NCBI GenBank assembly: GCA_028279115.1
Contig: JANQSV010000347.1
Span: 1 to 42,026 of the forward strand
DNA length: 42,026 nt
Reading direction: 5' to 3'
From: Pseudomonadales bacterium
GTDB taxonomy: Bacteria > Pseudomonadota > Gammaproteobacteria > Pseudomonadales > Pseudohongiellaceae
The notes beneath the pieces were generated by a model. That model did no database searches, was not told the DNA's origin, and saw only the letters and a list, made by a program, of their open reading frames with translations. The translations under genes were made by a program, and so were the position numbers. Positions 34,138 through 42,026 of the stretch are shown piece after piece. Within the stretch, counting starts at the first letter, position 1. Every line of letters starts with the position of its first letter.

Positions 34138-35258
34138 GCGTCCACAGAATCCTGCTGGCGGGCGCCGCGCTGACATGCGCGCTTGCCGCCTTGCCCGCGC
34201 AAGCCCAGCTACCCAGAGTGCTTTTGTTCCTGGCATTTTTGGCGGTCCAGCCCGTACTGGCGCAATTGCCGTTGGAAAGCGACTACTTCCTCGAAGCGCC
34301 GGACTCGGTCAAACATGCGGTAATCGTGGTCGGACCTTCGGTGGGCGAGGAAAACATCTCCCAATTCCGGCAATGGGGTTATTCGCTGCACGATATCCTC
34401 GTGCGCGACTACGGCTATTCGACCGATACGATCACGCTTCTGCACGACCCTGACGAGGCCGGCCCCAATCCCGGCAACCGGCTTGACGGGACCAGCGATC
34501 GCGCCGGTATCGAGGAGGCCTTTGCAGCTTTGCTCTCCCGCGTAAGCGATGGCGACCAGGTAACGGTGTACCTGATCGGTCACGGTTCGGGCGAAGGCGA
34601 GGAAGCCAAGTTCAACATCATCGGCCCCGACATGACCGGCGCCGAATTTCGCGAAATCCTCGACCGGTTCGAGCGCCAGGACATGGTCGTGATCAATACC
34701 ACGAGCGCCAGTTACGGCTTTTCGACCTTCCTGTCGAGTGAAGGGCGCGTAGTGATCTCGGCCACGCGCTCGCCCTCGGAAAAATTCGATCCGGTGTTTT
34801 CCCGCTATTTCATCGAAGCTCTCGACGGCCGCGCCGGCGACCTCGACAAGAACAACCGCGTGTCCATGCTCGAAGCCTTCAATTACGCCAAGGCCAATGT
34901 CGAGCAATGGTACGAGGAGCAGGGCAGACTGGCCTCCGAACACGCCGGCCTTGACGATAACGGCGACTCCCGGTTCAGCCTCGGCCCGGGCATGGACGAC
35001 CCCGACGGGCGCCTGGCGGAAATCGCCTATATCGATGCCGCGGCGCCCGGGGTTGCAAACGGGACCGAAAATCTGAGCGGCCAAGCGCTGGAACTGAAGA
35101 CACGCATGCAGCAACTCGAACGCTCGGTTTTCATCCTGCGCGGGCGCAAGAGCGACTATCTCGAGCAGGACTACTGGCGCCGGATGGAGGAATTGCTGGT
35201 CGATCTGGCGCGCACCACGGCGCGACTAATCGAATTGAACCCCGAGTTGAACCCATGA
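34134..35258 (+). CDS. Secreted caspase/legumain-fold (clan CD) protein lacking the catalytic Cys
   Basis: 374 residues. Two signal-like hydrophobic stretches follow each other, ending LPAQAQLP and QPVLAQLP; the second may be the mature-side helix, or translation may begin at GTG 34218. The body has the clan CD layout: HAVIVVGPS as strand 1, YLIGHGSGEG with a catalytic-type His150, then DMVVINTTSASYGFSTFLSS where the nucleophile Cys should be, and RVVISATRSPSEKFDPVFSRYF as the usual following strand (quoted in part). Legumain has 41 residues between His and Cys; 41 after His150 is Ser191, and no Cys is near. It is probably an inactive binding protein. Overlaps both neighbours by four bases. 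Confidence 0.75.
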   Translation: MSVHRILLAGAALTCALAALPAQAQLPRVLLFLAFLAVQPVLAQLPLESDYFLEAPDSVKHAVIVVGPSVGEENISQFRQWGYSLHDILVRDYGYSTDTITLLHDPDEAGPNPGNRLDGTSDRAGIEEAFAALLSRVSDGDQVTVYLIGHGSGEGEEAKFNIIGPDMTGAEFREILDRFERQDMVVINTTSASYGFSTFLSSEGRVVISATRSPSEKFDPVFSRYFIEALDGRAGDLDKNNRVSMLEAFNYAKANVEQWYEEQGRLASEHAGLDDNGDSRFSLGPGMDDPDGRLAEIAYIDAAAPGVANGTENLSGQALELKTRMQQLERSVFILRGRKSDYLEQDYWRRMEELLVDLARTTARLIELNPELNP

Positions 35259-37996
35259 CGAATTTGCTGACGAGATCCATGCTGCTGACGCTGGCGCTGA
35301 TGTTGCCGCTGCTCTTGTCGACTGGGGCCGCGCTTGCCCAGTTCGACGATCCCGCGCCCGGCCTGGACCCTGCAAGCGCTTCGCCGTTGTATCGCGGCGA
35401 AGAACTGTTGCAGACCGGCTCCTATGCCGCTGCCGCCGAGATTTTCCAGCAGGCCGACGGGCTCGACCGCAACCCGGGCGTGATCGGTGCGAGCAGGGCC
35501 TTGGCCGCCATGGGCAATTTGCAGGAGGCGATGCGCGTCTGCGAAAACCTGATTGACGATGAACACGCCGATTTTCCGCTGGTCAGCACCCAGTTGGCCG
35601 AGGTCAAGCGCATGGCCGGAGAATCGGCGGAAGCGCTGGCGATACTCGAATCGGTCATCGACGGCCTCGGCGCCCGTGGTACACCAGAGCGCGCCCCGGT
35701 GCGCACCCTGGTGCAATACGCCGGCCTGTTGCAATTCGTCGGCCGCAAGCCGGAAAGTTATGTCTTGCTGCGCGAAGCCGTCGACCGTTACGACAACGGC
35801 CTGGTATTCAGTTCGCAGGATGTAGCCATGGTGGCGCTGGCGAGCTGGATGCTCGATCGCTTCCACGACGCCAACAGCCTGTTCCAGGAAGCGACCCGCG
35901 CCGATCCGCGAAATCTCGAAGCTCATGTGCTCTGGGGCGACCTGTTTCTTGAGAAGTACAACGAAGGCGAGGCGGAACGTTCCTACGCGGACGCGCTCGA
36001 GATCAACGGCCGCTATACGCCCGCCCTGGTCGGCATGGCGAAGATCACCGGCGACGAACGCGCCTTGCAGCGCGCCCTGGCCATCAACCCGAATTCGGTT
36101 CCGGCGATGGAAATCCTTGGCCGCATCCTGCAACGCAGCGGCCGTGAGGAGGAAGCCGCCGGCCATTTCTCCCGCGCGCTCAATCTGAACCCTGAAGCAC
36201 TCGGCGTACTCAGCGCCCTGGCTTCCGAGGCGGCGATGGAAGAACGCATGACCGACTATGCATTGCATGCCGCCCAGGTTGAGGCGTTCAGCCCGAACAA
36301 TCCGATATTTCTGGCGGATGTCGCGGAGCATTTCGGCGGCAATTACCGCTTTACCGAAGCCGTGGAATACGCTCGCGCTTCTATCGAGGCCGATCCGCAA
36401 TACTGGCGCGGCTATACCTTGCTCGGCAGCAATCTGATCCGCCTCGGCGAAGAGGCCGAAGGCCGGGCAAATCTCGAGATCGGTTTCGAGAACGATCCCT
36501 TCAACGTGCTCTCGTCGAACCTGCTGACCGTGTTCGACACACTGGAGGAATACGCCACGCTGGAAAGCGAGCATTTCCTGGTACACATGTCCCCGCGCGA
36601 CGCCCGGATTCTCTGGCCCTATATGGAGGTCATGCTCGAGGAAGCCTGGGACAGGCTGGTGGCAAAGTGGGATTTTGAACCTGAATATCCGGTGCTGATC
36701 GAAGTGTTCGAAAACACCCAGGATTTCGCCGTGCGCTCGGTAGGACTGCCTGACATCGGGCCTCTGGTGGGAATCTGCTTCGGCAAGGTGATAACCCTGA
36801 TCTCCCCCGACACCTTGAGCGCCAACTGGCAGGAAATCGCCTGGCACGAGTTTTCCCACGTCATCACCTTGCAGATGACCCGCAATCGCATTCCGCGCTG
36901 GCTGTCCGAGGGCATTTCGGTCTGGGAAGAGCGGGAAGGAAGGCCCTATTGGGGACGCCGGCAGGGGCTCGACCTCGTGCGCGCGGCCCAGAACAACCAG
37001 TATCTGCCAATTTCGGAGTTGAACGCGGCCTTCAGCGGGGCGCGCAGCAATGCCGACCTGGGATTCGCCTATTTTCAGTCCTACCTCGTAGTCGACTATA
37101 TCGAGGAAACCTACGGTTTCGAGAAGCTGCGCGAACTCGTTGTGCAATATGGCCTGATCAAGGAAGACAGCGAGCGTTTCCGTAAAGTCTTCGATGTGTC
37201 GATGAATCAGTTCGACGCCGGTTTTCGCAACTGGATCGACCGGCGCGTGGCGGAGATCAACGTCCACGTGCACCAGGAAGACCTGCCCGATGAAGGCGAA
37301 GGCCACGGCCACGGCATTCGCGAGAATTCGAGCGCGATCCTTTCCGAGCTTTACAACAACGCTTCGCTGAAACAGTACATGCGCACGCGGCTCGAGCAGA
37401 ACCCGCGCGATTTCATGGCGCATCTGCAACTCGGCATCGTGCTGTTCAAGGAGGAGAGCTTCTTCGAGGCCAGGGCAGCGCTCGAGGCCGCTCACAAATT
37501 GCTGCCGAGCTATTCGGGCTATCCAAGCCCGGCGCTGGTGATGTCCCAGATTTACGAGCGCGAAGGAAACCGCGAGGAACAGCACAGATGGTTGGAGATT
37601 CTGCTCGAGAATCTCCAGCACGACGACCAGTCGGCGCTGATCCTGGCCGAGGCGGCGCTTGAGCGGACCGATTTCGAACGCGCCGAATACTATATCGACC
37701 GGGCGCTGCAAGTTGACCCCTACGAAAGCGATGTCCATGCCTTGCGCGCCCGGCTGGCGGACGAGACCGGGAATTCCCCGCTGGCCGTTACCGAATACGA
37801 GATTCTGCTCGAGCTCGAGGTTTCCGATCCGGTGGAAGCCAGGACCAGCCTGGCCGAAGCGTACATGCGCAACGACCAGCCGGCCGCGGCGAAACAGCAG
37901 GTGCTGGAAGCGCTGGAGACCGCGCCGAGTTATCTGCGGGCGCAACAGGTGCTGTTGCAATCGCTGGAGGGAAGCCCCGCCAGTGAAGAGAACTAG
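35255..37996 (+). CDS. Secreted TPR protein with zinc metallopeptidase domain (MA-like)
   Basis: 913 residues. Signal peptide (MLLTLALMLPLLLSTGAALAQ, ~9-29). Many TPR-type helix pairs run from ~40 to ~430 (for example YRGEELLQTGSYAAAAEIFQ) and again from ~700 to the end. Between them is a gluzincin-type peptidase domain: HEFSH at 531-535 inside WHEFSHVITLQM, with the third ligand Glu552 in PRWLSEGISVWEE. The H...E spacing of 16 is normal for the family. A His-rich stretch (EGEGHGHGIRE) lies near 690. It is probably a periplasmic peptidase guided by TPR contacts; the substrate is unknown. Start and stop overlaps place it in the operon. It lies between the pseudo-caspase and DUF4159 genes. Confidence 0.87.
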   Translation: MTNLLTRSMLLTLALMLPLLLSTGAALAQFDDPAPGLDPASASPLYRGEELLQTGSYAAAAEIFQQADGLDRNPGVIGASRALAAMGNLQEAMRVCENLIDDEHADFPLVSTQLAEVKRMAGESAEALAILESVIDGLGARGTPERAPVRTLVQYAGLLQFVGRKPESYVLLREAVDRYDNGLVFSSQDVAMVALASWMLDRFHDANSLFQEATRADPRNLEAHVLWGDLFLEKYNEGEAERSYADALEINGRYTPALVGMAKITGDERALQRALAINPNSVPAMEILGRILQRSGREEEAAGHFSRALNLNPEALGVLSALASEAAMEERMTDYALHAAQVEAFSPNNPIFLADVAEHFGGNYRFTEAVEYARASIEADPQYWRGYTLLGSNLIRLGEEAEGRANLEIGFENDPFNVLSSNLLTVFDTLEEYATLESEHFLVHMSPRDARILWPYMEVMLEEAWDRLVAKWDFEPEYPVLIEVFENTQDFAVRSVGLPDIGPLVGICFGKVITLISPDTLSANWQEIAWHEFSHVITLQMTRNRIPRWLSEGISVWEEREGRPYWGRRQGLDLVRAAQNNQYLPISELNAAFSGARSNADLGFAYFQSYLVVDYIEETYGFEKLRELVVQYGLIKEDSERFRKVFDVSMNQFDAGFRNWIDRRVAEINVHVHQEDLPDEGEGHGHGIRENSSAILSELYNNASLKQYMRTRLEQNPRDFMAHLQLGIVLFKEESFFEARAALEAAHKLLPSYSGYPSPALVMSQIYEREGNREEQHRWLEILLENLQHDDQSALILAEAALERTDFERAEYYIDRALQVDPYESDVHALRARLADETGNSPLAVTEYEILLELEVSDPVEARTSLAEAYMRNDQPAAAKQQVLEALETAPSYLRAQQVLLQSLEGSPASEEN

Positions 37997-38009
37997 GGGC
38001 ATTCCCACC

Positions 38010-38921
38010 ATGTCATTCCGCCCGGAGCGAAGCGGATTGATTCGGGGCATCCATGCCCCTCACCCTTCGGGCGGTGCTGCGCACCGTCCAAAATGGCAAT
38101 CCTGCCATTTTGTCTCCGGAATGCTGGCGCTGTTCGCGCTGGCGTCAACGGCCGCCGAGGCCCAGCAATTGCGATTTGAAGATCTGGAAGATCTTTCGAT
38201 CTACGGCGAGGACATCACCGAATTCACCTGGGTGCGCGGCCAATACACGAATCACGGCGGCGCCGGATTTTCCTATCGCCGCCGCGGCGGCTGGTGGGAC
38301 ACCGACTATCCCGATTCCGACGAGAACTTCCTGCGCGGGGTGCAACGCTACACCAACATCGACACCAATCCGCGTAACCACACCTACCTGCAATTGACCG
38401 ATCCGCGCATCTTCGAACACATCTTCCTCTACATGAACTGGAAACGGGTGCCGATCGGTTCGAGCTACAGCGGCCCGAACTTTACCGCCGAGGAAATCGA
38501 GGCGCTGCGCGAGTTCATGTTGCGGGGCGGCTTCGTCATGGTCGACGATTTCTGGGGCCAGCCGCACCTCGACGACATGTATGTGGAGATCGGCAAGATC
38601 TTCCCTGAACGGGAAATCGTCAAACTCGACACCAGCCACGAGATTTTCCACGTATTCTTCGATATCGACGAAGTGGCCCAGGTGCCCGGACGCATGGTGA
38701 CCTGGGATTTCGGCGGCTACATGAGCCTCGACGATCCGAGCTATCCGCCGGAGGTCTACGCGGTTCTCGACGACGACGGCCGCGTCATGATGCTGGCGAA
38801 CTACAATACGGACCTCGGCGACGGCTGGGAGCACACGTTTTACGCGGGTTATCCGACGCGCTATACGAACGAGGCCTACAAGATCGGTATAAACTTCCTG
38901 ATCTACGCGTTCAGTCACTAG
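38010..38921 (+). CDS. DUF4159 protein with repeat-derived N-terminus
   Basis: 303 residues if started at ATG 38010, or 266 from ATG 38121. The DUF4159 core is evident: FTWVRGQYTNHGG, NFLRGVQRYTNIDTNP, LREFMLRGGFVMVDDFWG, YMSLDDPSYPPEVYAV. The family has an amidotransferase-like fold and is commonly coded beside MoxR, DUF58 and vWA genes. A signal-like segment MLALFALASTAAEAQQ directly follows a copy of dispersed repeat R6. The repeat is open in the same frame and would add 37 residues (with RPKWQSCHF) in front. AGGGG lies ten bases before ATG 38010, whereas ATG 38121 has no clear ribosome site, so the repeat may be translated. Confidence 0.83.
   Translation: MSFRPERSGLIRGIHAPHPSGGAAHRPKWQSCHFVSGMLALFALASTAAEAQQLRFEDLEDLSIYGEDITEFTWVRGQYTNHGGAGFSYRRRGGWWDTDYPDSDENFLRGVQRYTNIDTNPRNHTYLQLTDPRIFEHIFLYMNWKRVPIGSSYSGPNFTAEEIEALREFMLRGGFVMVDDFWGQPHLDDMYVEIGKIFPEREIVKLDTSHEIFHVFFDIDEVAQVPGRMVTWDFGGYMSLDDPSYPPEVYAVLDDDGRVMMLANYNTDLGDGWEHTFYAGYPTRYTNEAYKIGINFLIYAFSH
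38011..38114. repeat. Dispersed repeat copy R6 at the start of the DUF4159 gene
   Basis: A close inverted copy of R4 (19759-19860). Contains the hairpin AAAATGGCA-ATCC-TGCCATTTT (38090-38111), a GGGGCATCCATGCCCC palindrome, and GGAGCGAAGCGGATT, the complement of the motif near R3 and R4. It has no stop in the DUF4159 frame. Confidence 0.85.
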
Positions 38922-39062
38922 AATAACCTCTGATGTAATCAGAGGTTATTCGCGGCACAGGGAAGTGCCGCCGGATTCGATGGCGTAAGCCATTGAATCC
39001 GTGAGCAAAATAAAACCACGCTTTTGTTTTGCGTAGATGAAAATTCCATGGATGGAATTTTC
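38921..39062 (+). other. Four-hairpin structured spacer between DUF4159 and moxR
   Basis: Four hairpins stand almost end to end: GAATAACCTCTGA / TCAGAGGTTATTC (38921-38951, 13 bp, loop 5), GCGGCAC / GTGCCGC (38952-38971), GGATTCGATGGC / GCCATTGAATCC (38973-39000, one G-T pair, loop GTAA) and GAAAATTCC / GGAATTTTC (39039-39062). The first begins on the last base of the stop codon. No T-tract follows any of them, so simple termination is unlikely; an RNA processing or stabilising site, or another repeat family, fits better. The spacer is AT-richer than its flanks, and no gene is seen in 38922-39133. Confidence 0.7.
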
Positions 39063-39133
39063 GGGGTAAATAGCAAGGCGAAAACTTTATATTCAATAAT
39101 CCGGGGAATCCCCACAACTACGGGAAACAAGGC

Positions 39134-40165
<1,032 letters not shown>

Positions 40166-40170
40166 GTTCG

Positions 40171-41064
40171 ATGTCGGAATCCCTCAACTTTCTCGATCCA
40201 TCCGTCCTGGCGGGGCTTTCCAACCTGGAAATGCGCGCCCGGGTGGCCGTGGAGGGTTTCCTGTCCGGCTTGCACAAGAGCCCCGACCGGGGTTTCAGCG
40301 TCGAATTCAACGATTACCGCCATTACTATCCCGGCGACGACATGCGCCATGTCGACTGGCGGCTCTACGCGCGCAGCGACAAGTTCTACGTCAAGCAGTA
40401 CGAGGACGAGACCAATGTGCGCTGCGTCATCCTGCTCGATTCCAGCGCCTCCATGGCGTACGGAACCGGCTCGTTCACAAAGTTGCAATACGGCATAACC
40501 CTGGCCTCGGCGCTGGCGTATTTCATCATGCGCCAGCGCGACGCCGTGGGATTGATCGTCTTCGACGAGGAAATCCGCGAATTCATCCCGCCCAAGTGCC
40601 GGCAGATGCACCTGATGCGCATCCTGCGCTCGCTCGCAAAGGTCGAAAACGGCGCCGGCACCGATGTCGTCAAGCCGCTAACCGATCTGGCGATGTCGCT
40701 CTACAGGAAGAGCTTCGTGATTCTCATCACCGACATGCTCGATGACGAGGAACGCGTGATCCGCACGCTGCAGAACCTGCGCGCCATGGGCCACGACGTG
40801 ATCGCTTTCCAGATCATGGACCATGCCGAACTCGACTTCCCGTTCACCGAGGCGACCGAGTTCATCGACATGGAAAACAGCGAGAGCTTCATCACCTCGC
40901 CGGTGGCGATCCGCAAGTCCTATTTGCAGCATGTCAACGAGTTCCTGGATTTCTGCCGCAAGAAATGCCAGGGCAGCGGCGTCGACTATTGCCTGATGGA
41001 CACCGCCCAGCCCCTCGACCAGGCCCTTTCGGCCTATATGCTGAGAAGGGCGAGAAGCTTCTGA
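40171..41064 (+). CDS. DUF58 domain protein with vWA-like fold
   Basis: 297 residues, no membrane segment. The DUF58 signature is complete: FNDYRHYYPGDDMRHVDWRLYARSDKFYVKQYEDET, quoted in parts as YYPGDDMRHVDW and KFYVKQYEDET. It is followed by the vWA metal-site motif DSSAS from Asp90 in ILLDSSASMAYG and ILITDMLDDEE. It is the usual partner of MoxR. Coded five bases after moxR; its stop codon shares a base with the start of the next gene (TGATG). Confidence 0.94.
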   Translation: MSESLNFLDPSVLAGLSNLEMRARVAVEGFLSGLHKSPDRGFSVEFNDYRHYYPGDDMRHVDWRLYARSDKFYVKQYEDETNVRCVILLDSSASMAYGTGSFTKLQYGITLASALAYFIMRQRDAVGLIVFDEEIREFIPPKCRQMHLMRILRSLAKVENGAGTDVVKPLTDLAMSLYRKSFVILITDMLDDEERVIRTLQNLRAMGHDVIAFQIMDHAELDFPFTEATEFIDMENSESFITSPVAIRKSYLQHVNEFLDFCRKKCQGSGVDYCLMDTAQPLDQALSAYMLRRARSF

Positions 41065-42026
41065 TGGTATTCCTGACGCCGCTGTTCCTGCTCGGATTGT
41101 TCGCCGCGCTCATACCCGTGGCGATCCATCTGATTCGCAGGGAAAAGCCGCCGAAGATGATGTTCAGCACCGTGCGCTTTCTCAAGAAAACCTCGCGCAA
41201 GCTCGTGCTGTTCCAGCATTTGCGGCAATTGCTGTTGCTGGCCCTGCGCGCGGGATTGATCGCCTTGCTGGTCTTCGCCTTCGCCCGCCCGCTGCTCGAC
41301 CAGTCGGTGGCGCGGTTGCTCGATTCGGACCCGCAATCCGCGGTGCTGCTGCTCGACGTGTCGATGAGCATGCGCTACGAGGACGTGTTCGAGGAAGCCC
41401 GGGACGAGGCGCTCGATCTGCTCGACGATCTCAACGCGGGTGACGAAGTGGCCCTGGTAACTTTCGACGAAAGCGTGGGCATGGTGCGCGAGTTCAATAC
41501 CGATCTCGACAACGTCGGTTCGTTGCTGCGGGAAGTCGAGCCGGGCTATGGCGCGACGAATTTCATGCCGGCGCTGCGCCTGGCGAACCAGTTGCTGGAG
41601 TCTTCTCGCTTCGAGAATCGCGCGCTGTACCTGATTTCGGATTTCCAGGAAGGCGGCATGGCAAACGTCGAGGAGAACTGGAAACTGGCGCCGGGAATCC
41701 GTTTCAGCGGCATCGACGTCGGCGTGCCCGAATCGGTCAATCTCACGCTTACCGACGTTCGCTCACCCGAACAATTGCTCGAAGACGAACTTCAGCAGCA
41801 GATCCTGGCCCGGGTCCGCTCGACCGGCTCGCTGTTCCGTGAACGCGCCGACCTCAGCCTGTTCATCGACGGGCAGGTCGTCGACAGCCGGTCGGTGGAA
41901 CTCGACGATCGTTCCGAGCGGGTGGTGAGCTTCAATGCGAGTTTCCCCGAACAGGGCAGCCATGTCGGCCGCATCGAACTCGCCGGTGACGACTTCTTCG
42001 CCGACAATTCCTGGTATTTCACGGTC
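41064..42026 (+). CDS. BatA-like membrane vWA protein, 3'-truncated
   Basis: 321 residues are seen; the gene runs off the window. The N-terminus is the BatA membrane module: helix LTPLFLLGLFAALIPVAIHLI (first part), REKPPKMMFSTVRFL, and a second helix LLLALRAGLIALLVFAFARPLL. The vWA domain follows with metal-site DVSMS starting at Asp98 in VLLLDVSMSM, Thr in YGATNFMPAL, and LYLISDFQEGG. It probably presents the vWA domain to the periplasm or membrane surface and is a client of MoxR. It starts on the last base of the DUF58 stop codon. Confidence 0.92.
   Translation, partial: MVFLTPLFLLGLFAALIPVAIHLIRREKPPKMMFSTVRFLKKTSRKLVLFQHLRQLLLLALRAGLIALLVFAFARPLLDQSVARLLDSDPQSAVLLLDVSMSMRYEDVFEEARDEALDLLDDLNAGDEVALVTFDESVGMVREFNTDLDNVGSLLREVEPGYGATNFMPALRLANQLLESSRFENRALYLISDFQEGGMANVEENWKLAPGIRFSGIDVGVPESVNLTLTDVRSPEQLLEDELQQQILARVRSTGSLFRERADLSLFIDGQVVDSRSVELDDRSERVVSFNASFPEQGSHVGRIELAGDDFFADNSWYFTV

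Noticed and set aside
35171-38050. 959-codon open frame on the minus strand
   Set aside because: It is the complement of the TPR metallopeptidase gene, which has a signal peptide, HEFSH motif and operon overlaps; long antisense frames are common in high-GC DNA.
38921-38951. Terminator after the DUF4159 gene
   Set aside because: Strong 13-bp stem, but followed by CGCGGCAC instead of a T-tract, so it was listed as part of a structured spacer.

Overview
The window is a high-GC chromosomal segment (coding regions look clearly above 60% GC, judged by eye). It most probably comes from a gammaproteobacterium. The reasons are a yajC-secD-secF operon next to tgt, prfC encoding RF3, an MltD-type transglycosylase with LysM repeats, hisC, and a possible HolD-like protein. 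Several acyl-CoA enzymes, an Anbu peptidase and many dispersed hairpin-rich repeats suggest an environmental lineage rather than an enteric one. No tRNA, rRNA, CRISPR array or intact insertion sequence was recognised.

Layout. 1-1993: end of a two-module VOC-fold protein, then a Tas-like aldo/keto reductase. 1994-2430: repeat DNA. 2431-4480: an AT-rich islet with a secreted protein gene split by an in-frame stop, an ankyrin-repeat protein and a clear terminator. 4963-9364: the Anbu neighbourhood, with a circularly permuted ATP-grasp and an alpha-E protein in tandem, a zinc metallopeptidase, and the Anbu protease with a small coupled partner on the opposite strand. The metallopeptidase and Anbu genes overlap tail to tail by 104 bp. 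9436-12186: acyl-CoA ligase and quinone oxidoreductase (minus). 12336-14356: a possible HolD-like protein, a small membrane protein and hisC. 14357-14809: an AT-rich spacer with a cluster of DnaA-box matches where gene orientation diverges, a candidate replication origin or DnaA-regulated region. 14810-16620: an unknown acidic protein and an isovaleryl-CoA-type acyl-CoA dehydrogenase. 17021-23180: prfC, tgt, yajC, secD, secF. 23420-27365: mltD, a GST, a Nudix hydrolase and an AhpD-like protein. 27548-28137: a higBA toxin-antitoxin pair.

28212-42026 is one long plus-strand cluster: a DUF4175 membrane/coiled-coil protein (with a frameshift near its end), a vWA/amidotransferase-fold membrane protein, a caspase-fold protein lacking the catalytic cysteine, a TPR zinc metallopeptidase, a DUF4159 protein, a MoxR AAA+ ATPase, a DUF58 protein and a BatA-like vWA protein that runs off the window. 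Stop/start overlaps tie most of these genes together. The set resembles known MoxR-DUF58-vWA clusters. It adds two secreted protease-fold proteins, so it could be an envelope chaperone or proteolysis system; this is the most interesting part of the window.

Spacers carry at least two related families of dispersed, palindrome-rich repeats. One copy is read in frame as the start of the DUF4159 gene. Others lie just upstream of the ATP-grasp, prfC and yajC genes.
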